A stretch of DNA of 64,000 nucleotides, from positions 4,351,418 through 4,415,417 of the forward strand of contig CM031866.1 of assembly GCA_018697195.1 (NCBI GenBank), written 5' to 3'. Below, piece by piece: positions 38,231-53,200 of this stretch (positions within the stretch are counted from its first letter, which is position 1; each line of letters opens with the position of its first letter). Below the pieces are notes generated by a model. The model had not been told where the DNA came from. It did no database searches and saw only the letters and a list, made by a program, of their open reading frames with translations. The translations under genes were made by a program, and so were the position numbers. This stretch comes from Certhia americana (Eukaryota > Chordata > Aves > Passeriformes > Certhiidae).

Positions 38231-41200
38231 CTGTAAAAACAAACAGGCATGACGTTTGCACTTAGGTAACTCTAGCTCACTGCAGCGTGTGTTAATGGCT
38301 CCCCCAGGACAAACCCAGGGAAACTAGGGAAGGTTCAAAAGTAATGAATCATTTTCTAAACACAGGAACATGGGGGATTAATTGCAGGAAGGATTTGAGA
38401 AGTCATGCATCATTTCTTGAAACAAAAATATTAAAAGCAGATTTTTCTAATGAGATACATGGGGTTCTACCTGATTTCAGCAATCTTTTTGGGTTTGTTT
38501 TGGTTTGGGAGTTGTTTTTCTTATCTTTCTGGCATTTACCTATTAGTTTAATAAACTTGTCTCAGGAGTCTCAATTCAAGCGGATCCCAATAGACAATAA
38601 GATGACAGGTGTCAAAACCATACAGAGACCCTGGGATGCTGAAATACTTAATAATTTCAAAAAAGGAAAGTATTCTCCCAAATAGAACCTGGGCAAAGCT
38701 AGCTCCACCTTTCAGAAAAAATTCATACACAATATACTGATTAAAATGTGTGGTGAACTGTCAAGCACGTTGTAATCTCCAAATTGTTGTGTGAGACAAA
38801 GGTATTCCCACTGAAATCATGGGGAAAACTTGGCTGAACACTCCAAATCTTTTTCACTCCTCCTCTATCTCTTGTCCAACACATGTGGTTGTAAATGGGT
38901 ACTGTACAGACAGGAGTAATTTCTAACTGACTGCAGCACCCCAGTGAAATGCTGATGCATTGATAGCACATAAAATAAAGCAGACAGAGGGGCTTTGGAG
39001 CTTCCATAGATGACTTATCCCTAAAGTGTGTGGCTATTTTCAGCACTAGTGGAAAACTCCAAGGTTCATCCCATTCAAGGAACTTTTATCATTCCTGCCA
39101 TAGAAAATGGTGATCATTTTCCTTGGAGAGCTCAAAGGATCCCAATATGATAGAAACCACTCAAGGAAATATTGTAAGTGTAAATGTTAAATAAAGCATA
39201 AATAGAAAAGCAGCTTATCTTTAAACATAAACACTTAAAGGGCATATGCAAACCATCACTGCAAATCCAGTGGCCTCTACAAGAGCAATGACAACAAATA
39301 AAAATACACTGAAGCTTAATGGCTCTATGATTGCTCCTGCTTAGCCTTTTTCCTCACACCAGTCCATGGTGAGGTTTCTTTCCAGTTAGTAGTGCTGACA
39401 CCAATCAGTCTGGTGGCCTCTTGAGATAAATGTCACCAGAAGCTTTTTCCAACCCTGCTTCTACCAGGTGCCTCAACACTGCATGTGAGCAATTCAGTTT
39501 GTGTCTCCCAACAGCATAAAGTCACTACAGGTGAGATTGTGATTCCCTTATTCCCAGTGAGCAGCATCTCACAGGGAAAGTGCCACAATCCACAGAGAAA
39601 GGTACAATGTCAGAGGGATCCTGGGCATCACGATCAGGGCCTGGGGACACAGATTCCACTTAGTTAAAACAAAAGAAAGAATCCTTTATATTGTGTGGCT
39701 TCATTACCCAGCAAGACTATTTTCCCTCCTCCAAGAGAAATAAACAGATCTTGACATTCGAAAGGATTTATTGTTCAAATAATTTTCAGGAAGATGGGCG
39801 AGATTGCTGAAGACAATGTTGTTGTTTCAAAGAAATGGGAGAAAAGACAAGACTTGACTGAAACTGAGGGAGGATAGATTCTGGTTAGATTAAAACTTAT
39901 AATTCCATAATGGTAGAAGATTGATCTGATCAACTGTAGAGTATTTTATACACATTTCAGGGTTTTCTTTCAAGAAAAAGATGAGCAGGGCATTGTCCAA
40001 AGGAAGCCTGGAGCTCAAGCACAATGTCACAAAAATAATTCCCCCCATTCCTCCCCCTATCTTGAGAAAAAGTAGAATTCAGCAAATCCTTTTGGATGGT
40101 TATCTCTATCAAAGAGACTATTTTTCTCCTCCATCTGTACAAATACCAGAGCAGAAAGGTGACGATAACCATAGCTCAGTAACCACGCTGAGTGATTTTC
40201 CAGATCATTTTTAAGTAGGTCTTTTCAGGATAATTCTTCTGCAATCATTTTATCCTTCTGACAAAGGATTCTGGCTCCCCTCTCCTCTAACACTCTCTCC
40301 CCCCTCCCTTTGTGGATTTTCCCCAGATTCCTTATCTCTGTTATTCAAAAGTCTTTGGCATTGTATTCCCAAACGGAGCACCCAGCCACTCTCAGTGTCA
40401 CTCCTTGCCTCTGTTGGCTGTGGCCGTTCATTACTTACCTTTTGAACATCAGATGGTACCCTGGAGAGGAAATCTAGTAGCTCATTATTGTCGATGGCAT
40501 AGGGATTTCTAAGCTTCTTAGTAAATTTATTTATGCCTAGGATAAAAATAATAAAAAAAAAATGGAAAAAAAAAGGCAAACAAAATAATATGATCCTTTT
40601 CTACTCCCTCCCTTGAAATCTGTTCAGGCAAGGTGAAAAAGGAAAAGGGAATTCACAAGTAAAAATTAGTGTGAAAACAGTGCCTTAGACTTAAAGCCAC
40701 ACACATGTTCTCTGTCACGTGGAATCCCTCAAAAGTACTTTCTGGAGGAAGTAGAAGACATGATAAAGGTATTTCTCTAATTTTGGGATCACGTGTTGCC
40801 AACAGTGTGGTGAAAAGTGATTGCAGCATGAATTCATTCTGGGGAATACTATAGGGAGAACACACACATTGAAAACTAAGTGTGCTGTTAAATCTGCTAC
40901 CCTATGTGACCAACTGGAAGGCTCCGAAAGTAATCGGGAAAAAAGCTTTTTTTCCTTCCATCCCTTCAGAAAACAAAATCTTCCTTTCCCCATCCCTCAT
41001 GGTTTATCCCCTTTTTGCAAAGTCACATTTGCCAAACTGTCCATATTATGATGCTGTGAGACACGGTATCACAAGGTTTACTTTAGTTTGATCTTTGTGT
41101 GAATAATTAGTTTAATTATTGCAATAGCAGTCCATCTCCATGGACTTAGTTAAGCTTCAGTTGGCAGAGGTGGTCCCTAGTCTGGACAGAAGATCCATGG

Positions 41201-44200
41201 GAGTGTAATGTTCATATTACTGTGAAGTTCATAATGTCCACTCTTGCCCCTCTTAAGGTCTTCTAGGTGAAGAAAATCAGCTAACCCATTTTAAAGAATA
41301 GCAAAAAATCCAAATATTCATTGCCTCTGAGGCTCATAATACAGCACTCAATTCCATCATGCCCCTGTCCAAAATCTCACAGCAGTTTCCCTGAAAGTGA
41401 TTTCAAATGTGATGGCTGCTCCAGCCTTCTCCTCTCCCTGAAATGTACCTGCTCCACATCTGAGATTCAGCTTTTAAGCCATATACTTGTAGCAAAATGA
41501 CAACACAATTTTCTGTGTACCTGATTTTTAAAAAACAGAAAATACCATAAGGTCTTTTGAGGCCTTGCCACAGGGTAGTTGTTTAACATGTATCACATTT
41601 GAAGGCCCTGTCACTCTAGATGATGTTGAATGGATGTATAGTTTTCATGTACTCACCATGTCTTCCATACAAGAACAACAATATTTTGTTACTGAACTTT
41701 TTACTCCCAGCAATTTTTCCCCTTTCCTTTTTGCCCTTTCTTTTGTTTGATTTAATCCGTTATTTCTTTTTTGCTGTTGCCCAAGAATGGCTTTCTTTTA
41801 AAGCCACCTTCTCATTCCCTCCCTTTCCTACAACCAAGACAGCAGCTGATGGCTCAGCCCCAGGGGTCACAGGGGGCCCCTACAACCCAGAGCCACATCA
41901 GGACTGAGGATTTACCTGAACTATGTTCTCCACACCTTTCTACCTCAAGGCTGAGATAAAAGTTAGCACCCTAAATAAGACAGGAGGTCATTTGGAGATG
42001 TAGGAAGTCTTCAGCAGCTGGAATCGTAGAAAGGTTTGGGTTGCAAGGCACCTTAGAGAGCATCTCCATCCAACCCCCTGCAACACGCAGGACACTTTCC
42101 ACTAGACCAGGTTGTTCCAACCTGGTCTTGGGCACTTCCAGGGATGAGGCAGCCACAGTCACTCTGTGCACTCTGTGCCAGAGCCTCACGACCCTCACAG
42201 GGACAAATTTCTTCCTGATACCTAATCCAAACCTGCCCTCTTTCTGTTTAAAGCCATTCCCCTTAGTCCTATGCCCTTGAATGCCATCTCCTTCTGTGAA
42301 AGATGACCTCACATTTCCTTATAACACCACCAGGAAAGTTTCACTTTTTAAAAGCTCCTCTTTTAGTTCATTATGTATCTTTATACAAATACTTTCTGAC
42401 GCATGACAAAAGAAGATGCTCAGTGTGTCCCACTGGGCACAGCCTGTCCTGACTGCCAGGATCCTCAGACCCAAAAGGCTCCCAGGGTCCAAATCTACAT
42501 GGTCCAGCTCTGCAAATGCATCTTGTCCACTTCCTTCAATTTCCCAGCTGGAGGGCTCCAGCACCAGGAAGCTAATTACTTTCCTGCAGAAGAATAATAA
42601 AACTGAAAGTAGCTTATCTAGGCTAATGCTCTTCTTGTGGTGCTGTTGGAAACTTACAAAGAACCCTAAGAAAAGCAAATTATCGGATAACCCAGGGGGG
42701 AGAAATGGTAATTTTAAGAAGTTCATAACATCTTTATTCACCTCTAAGCAACAGCACTTGTTTGTCTGTGTAACAGGTCGTTTAAAGCTTGTTTGATTTC
42801 ACTCTGTAGACATATTGTACTTATCTCATACAAATGAGACACAGTGGAGTACTTACCCCAGATTAAAACAATGTACCTCAGTGGTATAAAATACAAAATA
42901 ACTGTTGCTGCTGCCAGGACCAAGCAGGCCAGGACAGAGAGGAAAGGCACAGTCCAGTTGAATGTGCTGTAAGGAAAAAAACACAATCCCTTCTCAACAT
43001 TTCTGTTCTTGGACATTGTTTGTGCTCTGCTACTCAATAATAATTTAATGACCTCTTTGCAGTGCTCAGTGCAGTCAGATATGCTGTAAACGGCAGACCC
43101 TTTGGAAGGTGGATATGCAGATTTCTACATCTGGATGGTATAATGGATTAAGGGAGATATCTGAGAGGCAGATACCATGATAAGGAAAGAGAAGAGGAGC
43201 CCTGGGGAGCTCAGTGGAGTTGTTAGGCATGTGAGTGAGTTGTTTTTTGTTTCTTCTTCTATGTGTCACACATGTTACACATCTCTGCTCACCAATCAGC
43301 TTTCCATTATTCATGAGCAGATTATCTGATCTGGAGACAGGGCCAAGCCAGCTCCACTGGGCCACAATGGAGATGACACAAGATGCGTGTCCAGTGCACG
43401 ACCCAGGTGTGGCAGGTAGCCAGACTCAGCCCCAACAGATTAATTATGATGCCAAACTGTGAAAGAGCAGTTTGAGTAATTTCTCTGGATAACATCAGGG
43501 CTATAATATTCCATATAAATCTGACTAGATATATAAACACTTTCTCCTATATCTTTACATTTTCAGCAATTCTTTACTACACTGGATGTAGAAGACTGGC
43601 TTGGATAAGCTATAGTAAGCCAGCAGCAGCCCAAGCTTCTGCATTTCAACAATCCACATCAGATTTTTCCCAAGAGGAGCACTCTTAAAAGGCTCAGTTA
43701 CTACAGCATTTCAGACTTTGGTCACATTGTAGTGAAAAACAGGATTTTATTTCACTCATCTGTGAGTCAATGATGGCCTGAAGGTAAGAAGTCACTGCTA
43801 ACACATCTTTGAAATTACTTTGTCCCCCTGTGCCCTTGTAAGACCTAACTCTATGCCCTGCACCAAATGTTGAGATACCTGGACTACAAGGATGCCCGTT
43901 AGCCCACAGGTGGATTTATGGATCTGGGCATCTCTGTTCCACACAATCTGCCTGCTAACTTCATCATATCAGGATGATGGGGAGTAGGAAGAAGAGAGAA
44001 TGAATCTGGACCACTTATCAGGCTATAAAATAAGACAAACTTCCCTTGACAGATAAAATTAATAGGACGCTTCAAGAATTACATTTAAGCTTCAATAGAC
44101 ATATTAAATATTAAGTAAAAATAGGTGGGAGAGGACCCATCATTATCAATCAATGTAGCTTAAGTTAAAGCAAAAAAAGTAGCAAAACAGCTCAATTGAG

Positions 44201-47200
44201 TTAAACTATGAAAACTCCCTATGATTGTGTAACTGGAGTGACAGACGGAAACTGTAGCACAATTCAGTCTGTCACTTACAAAAAAAACTTTGATAGCAAT
44301 TTTTTAATGGCACATCACTGCCGAGCTACAACAGAATTCTTCTGAAATTACATCGGGCGTCCACATTAATACCCAACGTGTTCTTTAAGACCATTGTTAC
44401 CAAAATGAATACAAGAATTAATAGTGTTTAAGTGCTTTGAGTCTTCCTGCCATGCAGCTGGGCAGAACAGTGCCCTGTTCATAGACTGGAATACATCTTT
44501 GGGCCACTTCCACCCCAGCTGGGGTGTCCAGTGTGGCACCAGAGCACATGTGGTCACTGTATTTTTAGCTTGAACCCAGTTCCTCATTAAAGTGAGGCTC
44601 GGTCACAAACCATCACTTTGTGTTCAAAACAGACAACAATATGGATCAATTAAGCTCCAATAAAGACTGAGTTATAAAAGGTTTGTGTGTATTTGTGTGT
44701 GGGATTTTTAATATTTTTTTTTTAGGCTCTTCACCTCCCTCCTCTGTAAGGTCAGGAATACCCTCTGTGCCTCCCCCCTTGCCATGAGACCCTGAAAACC
44801 CCCTTTGGGCTTCCTCATGGCACCAGCAGGAAGCAGACAGCTCAAAATGGTAAAGACAGAAGAAGATCAATGTGTTGGCCAGGGACACAAGTAACTGGTA
44901 ACCCCCACAGCCAGGTCAGGATGGGGAGAATGTGGGAAAGGTAACACTGACCATCAGTACCCACTCTCTGTGAAGGGACTGAAAAGAAATGCCTGATACT
45001 TTTGTGCCCACATCTTCAAGCAGTATCTGTGGCACTCATGACCCCCCACCCCATCACAAACAAGCAAGGCCAGAAATTCAGGCAAACATGAAAGCTACAT
45101 CAGTAAAGAACATTTTCTCCTCTTCTCTGTGGTCTGCAAAGGTTTTTTTTGAATAAAAGACTGTAAGAGAAGAAGCAGTGGTGGGAATGGCCACCTTATC
45201 CTGCTGTACCTTGCAGCCATTTTTGGAGCAAGACAATTAATTACTCCACCTTGATCCTCCTGGTTCTGCTTCAGTTCAAACCATGGTCAAGCAAGAAAAA
45301 CTTATTACTTACTTTTTAATCCTCTCTCCAAATGATGCTATTTCTTCCAGGATGCTTTGAACAGCTATGATGATGTCTTGGACCATGTGGATTCTCTCAA
45401 TTAGCCCCTTTTTCTCAGATTCCTAACCAAAAGAAACCAGAAAATCAAAACTTGTAATAATTTGCTAAGGGGTTCACAGACATCTGCTGAAACTAAGATT
45501 TCCAGCACTGCTGATCCATCCACGACCTCAAGTATTTCACTGAAGGAAGGACAGAATGAACACCCTGGTTTTACCACATAGAACTAACATTATTTGTGTA
45601 TAGATCCCTTTCTTCAACACATGGGCAGAGGTTTCTTCATCTTCAAACACAGCTTGCAGGATCTCAACCAGGATTTCACGCAATTGGAGGCAAAACACAA
45701 GAGGTGCTGAGCATCCCTGGTCTGGAGTGCTGGCTGCTCAGTGCTCCTCAAGAACAAAAATATTCTTGCACAGAACTTAGGCACCCCATAGCCACGCTGG
45801 TTTGTGTATATAAATTAACACAAGATAATGAATGCAATATTTTTTGAGCATTCTGTATACAGAGACTCATTCTTTTACTGGGGAAAAAAAAAAGGAACAA
45901 AGGAAAAAATGTCATTTTCCTTTTACAGCGGCCATCTCAACTTCATTTCTTACTACTTATTTTAGGCAACAACATTACAGGACATTACTAAACATGTGCA
46001 GAAATAAAAAGGAAGCACAGAATGAATTAAAAATCAAAATTACTTAAATCAGGCTTGAAAACCAGTATACAATTATCAGCATTCAGCATTTCTTTGCCAG
46101 CAATCTAACACACATACAGGCATGCAAATTGGCGTGGTTGCAGATATTCTAGCAAGAAATCAGCAAAACATTCACTTATTACAAAATGCAAAACCCTGGA
46201 CACTGATTTTGCATCACATTTAGACACTTAAAAATCAGTCCAATTTAGAAAAAAAAAAAAAAAAAACCAACAAAAAAACAAACCAACAAAATGTTTTAGG
46301 CTGTGTTTTAACCAATCTGTTCCCAGAGAGGGGAGATGATGGTAAAGAGCATTTTTTATCCTTGTTCTCCGTGGCCCACACCAGTCAAGGTAGAGGTTTG
46401 TGGGAATGAGCAAGGGCCAGGGACTTTTGCATCAACAATTCTGCCCCTGTGTTGCCATCCACACTATCCCTCCGTGCAGGACAGGGTCAGAGGCCATTTA
46501 AAAATCACACAAGGCCACAGAGGTGAGGGCTCTTGCTCCAGCATTTTGGCACTACCATGCTGGGACAGGGTCTATACAGGGCTGAGACAGGGCAGCACCC
46601 TACAGAAGGTGCTAGAATGACCTGTGACCCATCCGTGGATGATGAGAGGCAGGCATGGGAATGCAGCCCTTATACCACTTTGAATTACTCACTGCCCATT
46701 TCTCTCCCCAGCAATTTTTTGAGTTTAAAAAGCCAGCCAAAACCACCATGGAGTTATCAAGCTCCAGACATTTGAATATTTGCCTTTAGGTTGCAAGTCA
46801 GTGCACAATGAATAGAAGCAGCATTTTAAATAATCACACATTTGGGTGTGAAAATGAGTATTTTTACATTAATAAAACAACCAACAAAAATGAAACCCTT
46901 GGGGTGTGAAATAACCCCAGAACAAAATAAATAAATAAATAGTCAGTTTATGTGAAAATAGCACCAAAAAGTCATTTTCACACAGCTCCAGTTATAATCT
47001 CGTTAGGCTCAAATGTAAATGACACATTGAAATTATATTTAACTATTTCCTCACTGGAATGGTACAACGGTCCTTTAGCCATAGCTGGCTTTTTTTTCCA
47101 CCAAACTTGGAAGCAGAAGTTGGGAACTGGCTCATGGAACACCAGACAGTGGGAATTTCATTCTGTCCAAATTCAGGCAGAGGGGTAAAGAAACCACTTA

Positions 47201-50200
47201 AATAAAGTGATATTGCAGGGCAAGCCTACTCTTGCTACCCAGAGCTGATCATCTGCCAGCTCTGTCTGCATCATGCTGACTTCATTTGCACATCCTCGAT
47301 GGAGCTCAGAGATGTGGTGATAATGCAGTTTAACCAACACAACACAACTCAGCAGAGACAGAAAATAAACCAGAAACTGCCAGTCCCTAAATTATGGCAA
47401 CTGCATGCCCATGCTCACCTGGCTGCATGCTAAAATCACCCCTGGACAACAGTGCTTACAGTTTCTGATGCAAAGTATGGCCAAACAATGTAAAGGCAGA
47501 GACAAACTGGGGTTAGAACACCTTGTAAGTAAAATCAGTTATTCAAGAGAAAAGTGGCTGCAACTGTGTGTGTGCATGGTGTGCATAACGGTTTGAAAAT
47601 CCTGGGAATTTGTCAACATCACTTCTTTGTTATTGTTTTGTTCTGGAAACCTGCAGTCTAAAACACATGGACAGGATTATTAGGTCACTGGTCAAGCAAC
47701 AGAGAAGCAGACAAATGAAGTACAACAAATGGGATTTTCCAAATTATTTAGGTTTTGGAGCGCTGTTTATGCTTTGTGAAGCCAGCACCTCACAAAACAC
47801 TGTCAGAAGCAATAAGAGTCCATCAGGATGACAGTCACTGGATCCTATTTATTAGTAAATGGGCAACTGTCATAGAGAAAGCTATACTTGAGCACTACCA
47901 TGTTTGTGGAAAATGTAAAAAAAGAATCCAAAATACATCTTCCACTAAACACACTTCCTCATGCGCGCAAGGTGCCACCACCCAGACAATTCTTCTCCAT
48001 CCTTTTCAGGTATCATTCCTTTCTGATTTCTTTTGGATTCAATATATTATATTGCTTGAAAACTGGATTTGGGTACTGATAATTTAAGATCACATCTTAG
48101 AAGCTTTGGCATGAATTGAAAACAAAATATCTTGCCTGTTTCTGGCATTATTTCCCTAAAACCAGTTGTGACAACTTCCATTAATTCAAGGTCTTTTGCT
48201 CCTTTATTTCTTAGCTGATTATAGTATTGTGGGTGGACCAAAGCTAGTCTTCAGCCTCTGGGAAAGAATTAACTCCATCAAAATGAATTTACAACTGAGA
48301 ATTAATTATATAATCAGTGTGTTACTACAACTCTTCCTTGCATATCCTGATTTAAGAATCCTTCATTTCTACATTAATTGCCTAAACAAAACCACAAAAG
48401 GGGGTTTACAAAAGATTAAGCATGTCAGGGGAGGAAAAAAAAAAAAAAAAAACAAACCACAACACCAACCAAGACCCAGCAATTTCAGAAATTAAGTCTT
48501 TTGTCTCCAGCTAACATACATCAACTTGAACTCAGAAATGAAGACACCAAATCTCTGCTGTACTGGAAGATGCTCTTAGATTTTTCTATTACTGAAATAT
48601 GTAACAGTTAAACTGGACATATGAGCACACTTAAAAGGTTACCACAGCTCTGGGATCTCCCTTCCCCAGAAGCAACTTATGCTGCTCTGATTTAGGGTCA
48701 GTTGGAGAAGAAACCATCACACAACCACAGAATTAGAGGGGCTTCCAGCACTGAAGACTTTAAAAGAGTGGGAATATGGGGCAGGCCAGGACAGGATGTC
48801 CCCGGCACTCACTCAGCAATTCACAACGGGTGAGCTACAGCAGTCAGAGCTGGTCCTGCGAGGGAAAATCCTAAGAGTTATGGGGGAAGACACTGAAGGC
48901 AAAATTCTTCAATCGCCTGTTCTGGAACAAAGACCAAATGCCACCCGTTAGTGCTTCTTCTCTAGCCAAGCATCCATTACTGAATTCAAAGCTTGGATGG
49001 TGGAGATCCCCTAACTTCTTTTGATCATTTGTTTCAATGATTAATAGCTTTCATCTTTACAGAAAGCTGTTTCCTATTTTTTAAATCTATCCTTCAAATA
49101 TTTTTCCTCAGGATACATCCAAACCAGCAAGCAACGCTCCAAATGCACAGACAATTTTTACTGTTGTTCTCTAAGTGTATTTCTGATGTATACTGCAAAT
49201 ATCATATGCACACAACGAAAAGTTAGGCTTGAAGCCACGGGTAAGTTCTACATAATACTTGTTCACTTGGATTTCATAGAAAACACTTGCAGAGAAAAAT
49301 CTTGCATGCAACTTCCAAACAAGTGGTATTCATCAGCAGATTTCTGGCGTGCCAAGGGAAACTCAATATATAAAGCTGAGGAACACTTGGGGGCAAAGAT
49401 GAGGAAAAGGGGAGGAGAAAACATAAATATGGATTAACGCAAAAGGAGGAAGAAAACAGGATACAGGCAGCTCAGTCAGGAATAAAAATCCTGAATATCT
49501 TCAGGGATTGGAAGAGTTAGTCTGCCTAGCCCTGGGCTGGCCTAACTTTCAGGATTAGCTCTCTTACAGTAGCTGTCTCATTATGCTACTGCTGCTACAA
49601 GCACATTAGGGCAATGTTGTACCAGGATTTATCTAACGTACCAGTTATTAATTCTTCAATGTATTAGCAGCAAACAAGATTGATGGAAAGGGAAAAGAAA
49701 GGGAAATAGCTCAAGCATGCATTCCTTTTTGCTTCACTATTATTCTGCTTAAAAAAAAAAAAAAAAACAAAAAAACAAACCAACAAAACATGCTGTAGTT
49801 ATTTAGAGAAAAGCAGAGTTAGCCAAAGTTGGATTTAATTTGCAACTTGCTCTCTGCTGGACTACAAAACTCTGACCTTACCAGTGTCCAGCAAAACCTG
49901 TGCCAAACAACATCTTAGGGCCAAAATACTCATCCAATGAAGAACTTCTGAAACCAAAAGGATTTTATTTGGTATCAATAACAGACCACTGGCCTCTACT
50001 GTCTGCAGGGAACACTTCACTAATGCTCCAGTCTAGCAGCAGAATGAAGTTCTTGTGGGAGGTGGCAGCCATGGAGTGACAGACAGTCTCTAGGTAGCTA
50101 AGATGAATTCCAGGCAGAGCTTGGCAAACAGTCACCACAGCAACCTTGAACTGGCTCCTGCCTTCGGTGGGAGCCAAAGGCAGCTGAAAGGAGCCTAGCA

Positions 50201-53200
50201 AAGTGCCTTACTGAGTCACTGCCCTACCCTGTGTTGCAAAGTCTGCTAGGAGAGCACTTCCAGGAGGATGGGCACGTGGAGGGGATGGCTGCCAAACTCT
50301 GAGCAACTGCCTCGTGCAGTCCTGAAACTGTGCATCACAGGATCTTTTTGTTTATTAACACCATGCTGCAAATGTGCCTGCTTGTGGAAATCTAGCGAAT
50401 CTGAGTGTACTTGAAATAATTACCAAATAGAGGAAATGCAACACATACAGGTCAATTTATGCTCTCAGTTAAAAAGGTGTGAAATCTGGAATAATTCCAC
50501 CAGAGCCAATAGAATCACTTCAGACTGGTATGAGGGAGAGCAGCATCAGTCTTAAAAGGACACATTTGGAAAGCAAAAGCACATCATCCTACAGCTCATG
50601 CTGGGGAACACTCCCTGAAGGGCAGAAGATGACCACTCCATGCCTTGTTCAGCCATGCCTGCTCTTTCACTGCCTATAATGTTAGATGAATTTCATCCAT
50701 GCACAGGGGCCCAGCAAAAGTCTCCTAAGCCAAGCCCAAGAAAAATCTTCTGTGAAAAACCCTAGGTCATAATTCAGTTTCTTTCTCTATGCACAGGCAT
50801 GAAATTCATGGGGCTTAAGAAGCATTTTCTGTACCTGCTCACGTTTTCATAGACGTGTAAGGTAACACAAAGGCCACTGGTACTGCCACAAGTTTTCAAG
50901 CAATATCAGCAGTCACAATAGAATAAAACAATTCAGGTGAGGAACACATGCTTAAGTAGCAACAAGAATCAATCCTGAATGGAGATAAAAAATCATCAGT
51001 CATCTTTGATTTAAAAAACGGAAAGGGAAGGAAAATAAATTTTGTCAAAATAAGTGATTTCTCCTGGAAACACAGGAGACTTAAGAACAACCACATGATT
51101 ATTAGACTTAAAACTACTGGATCATCATCTATAATCTAGGTAATGATCTTTAGCAATTTGGGGTACAGGAAAAAGAGAGATCTACTCATATAACTGGCCA
51201 ATTCAAAATAAAATTAAACATTTTAAATAGTTGGGATTTTTAAGGGAGGAGAACTCCCTGAGGCTCATGTGCTTGGTCCTGTGACTTGCCTAGTGCTACT
51301 TAATATTTTACCAGAGATTTAGAGAAGTTACAGCGTTGGCTTTTACCTACATCTAGAGGGAGAATTCTAGAGTAGGGCTGGCTAAGGTTTCTTTGTGAGG
51401 ATATCTAAAAGTCCTCCACAAGAGCCTCCTTTCAACTCCTCTTCCCCATCACCTCTAAACCTGTAAATGGGTGGCTCATGGCATGATATAAGGACCGTGC
51501 CAGTTTATGAGATGCCTATAGATAAGACCAGCCCTAGATAATGCTGCTGTGGAAGTAAGATTTAACAAGAGACCATTTAACTTCCAGTTTCTTGTACAAA
51601 GAAAACTCCCAGGAAAAGAGCAAAGCAAAACCAAAGCAACCCCTGCACTGAGTCTTTTTGCCTATAATTTTGTGGAGAACATGGATGCTCCTCGTCAGTC
51701 TGGACATACCCTGTGTATCATGGGGCATTTTCAAGTCCTTACCATCATTTCTCTTCAGCAATCTTAATGGGGGATGTTGAAATATTATATTGCAATTGTT
51801 GTATTGAAGAGAAAAAGAAAAAACTAATGAAATTATTTATACTTCCAGGGAAGAAAACAATGAGATGATATTGTCTTGAATGACCTTTCCTAAGTATGGG
51901 GATATAGCATCTTACACAATAGACTCTTGGTTCATGTTTCAATTACTGACCTTTACTGCGGAGAAAATTAATGCAATTTTCATCGTAATCCACCCGTACA
52001 AATAAGATCCATACGGAAGGTTTCCACATGCTGAATCTAACTCAAATGGAAAATGTCAGCTGTTTGCTACTGGATGAATTTGACTTTAATTTGTTCGGCT
52101 GAAGTCTTTTTGAATTGTGTTCATAAAACTTTGTATATCTTTAGTACCTATTTTTGACAGAGAATTTCCTACATTAAAGGCATTGAATTTTTATTCTTTG
52201 GTGGCTTTTTCCACTTCTGTTTTTTTTTCCAATACATGAGATACAAAACAGTTCTTGGAAGTTGCCAAGTAACTTGGCTTAAAGCCACAGTATCATTTGA
52301 TTCTCCCCTGTTACACTGCACTACCAAAGCAGGACTACTCTGGCTCACCACAGGACAGAAAAAAAAAAAAAAGAAAAAAAGAAAAACCAACAAAAACCCT
52401 ATGCGGGAATTGTTGGTTTAGTTTTGTCTCTGATTTTCTTTTGAATCAGTTACCAGACCTGAAAATAGTAGTAAATTAAGTTTTATCTGTTGTGGAGATG
52501 TAAACTTTTATTCAGACAATGGAAAAGAATCCAAAGCTCTTTCCAGTCAGGTGTTATGACACAATCATTCACAGGGTAATTTTCTGCTCTTGAAACTCTA
52601 CAGTCATTATCAGAAACAGGAAAAAAAAAAAAAAAAAAAAAAAAAAGAACCGGTCAACAATCAGACAATTTTGTCTATACCTTCTTACTGGCAGACCAAA
52701 GATGCTCCAGTGATTTAATTTTAAAACAATCCTTACTCAGCCTGACAGACCCCAGAGCTGACAGGACACAGCCTGAACTCCATGTCCAAGATGGCACAAA
52801 TCCGAGAAGGCATTTATCCACTGAAGAGCTCGTGCCAAAGGGACAGAGCACTGCTATCTTTTACAGCCCTCCATGCTGGTATGTGGGGAGGGCAGAGGGG
52901 GAAAGGGTGGGGGAGTCAGCAATTAAGCCCTGTCATTTAAGACAGATAGTCTATGTGGAGGGAGTTAATCTGCTCTTGGGTTTTTGAACTAAGTGTCTGT
53001 GTATTTATAATTTGTAAACAGTTCATCTCTTCGAGGGTGTGTTACAATTCCCAGAAGCACGGTCTGTTATGTCTAACAGGCAGCAGAACCCAGAAGGGCT
53101 CTGTGTGCGAGTATTTTGATACAGCAGGATGACAGGAAACAGAAACAGTGACCTCGTACACCACAACCCAACGAGCAGATTTCAACTTTGGGAGCTCTTG

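Noticed and set aside
41284..41330. Possible third-arm MIR similarity (cccattttaaagaatagc)
   Set aside because: Only one short block resembles the consensus and no flanking blocks follow in order.
49965..50201. 78-codon minus frame considered as a retroviral or LINE relic
   Set aside because: The residues did not line up with any pol or endonuclease motif that I know.
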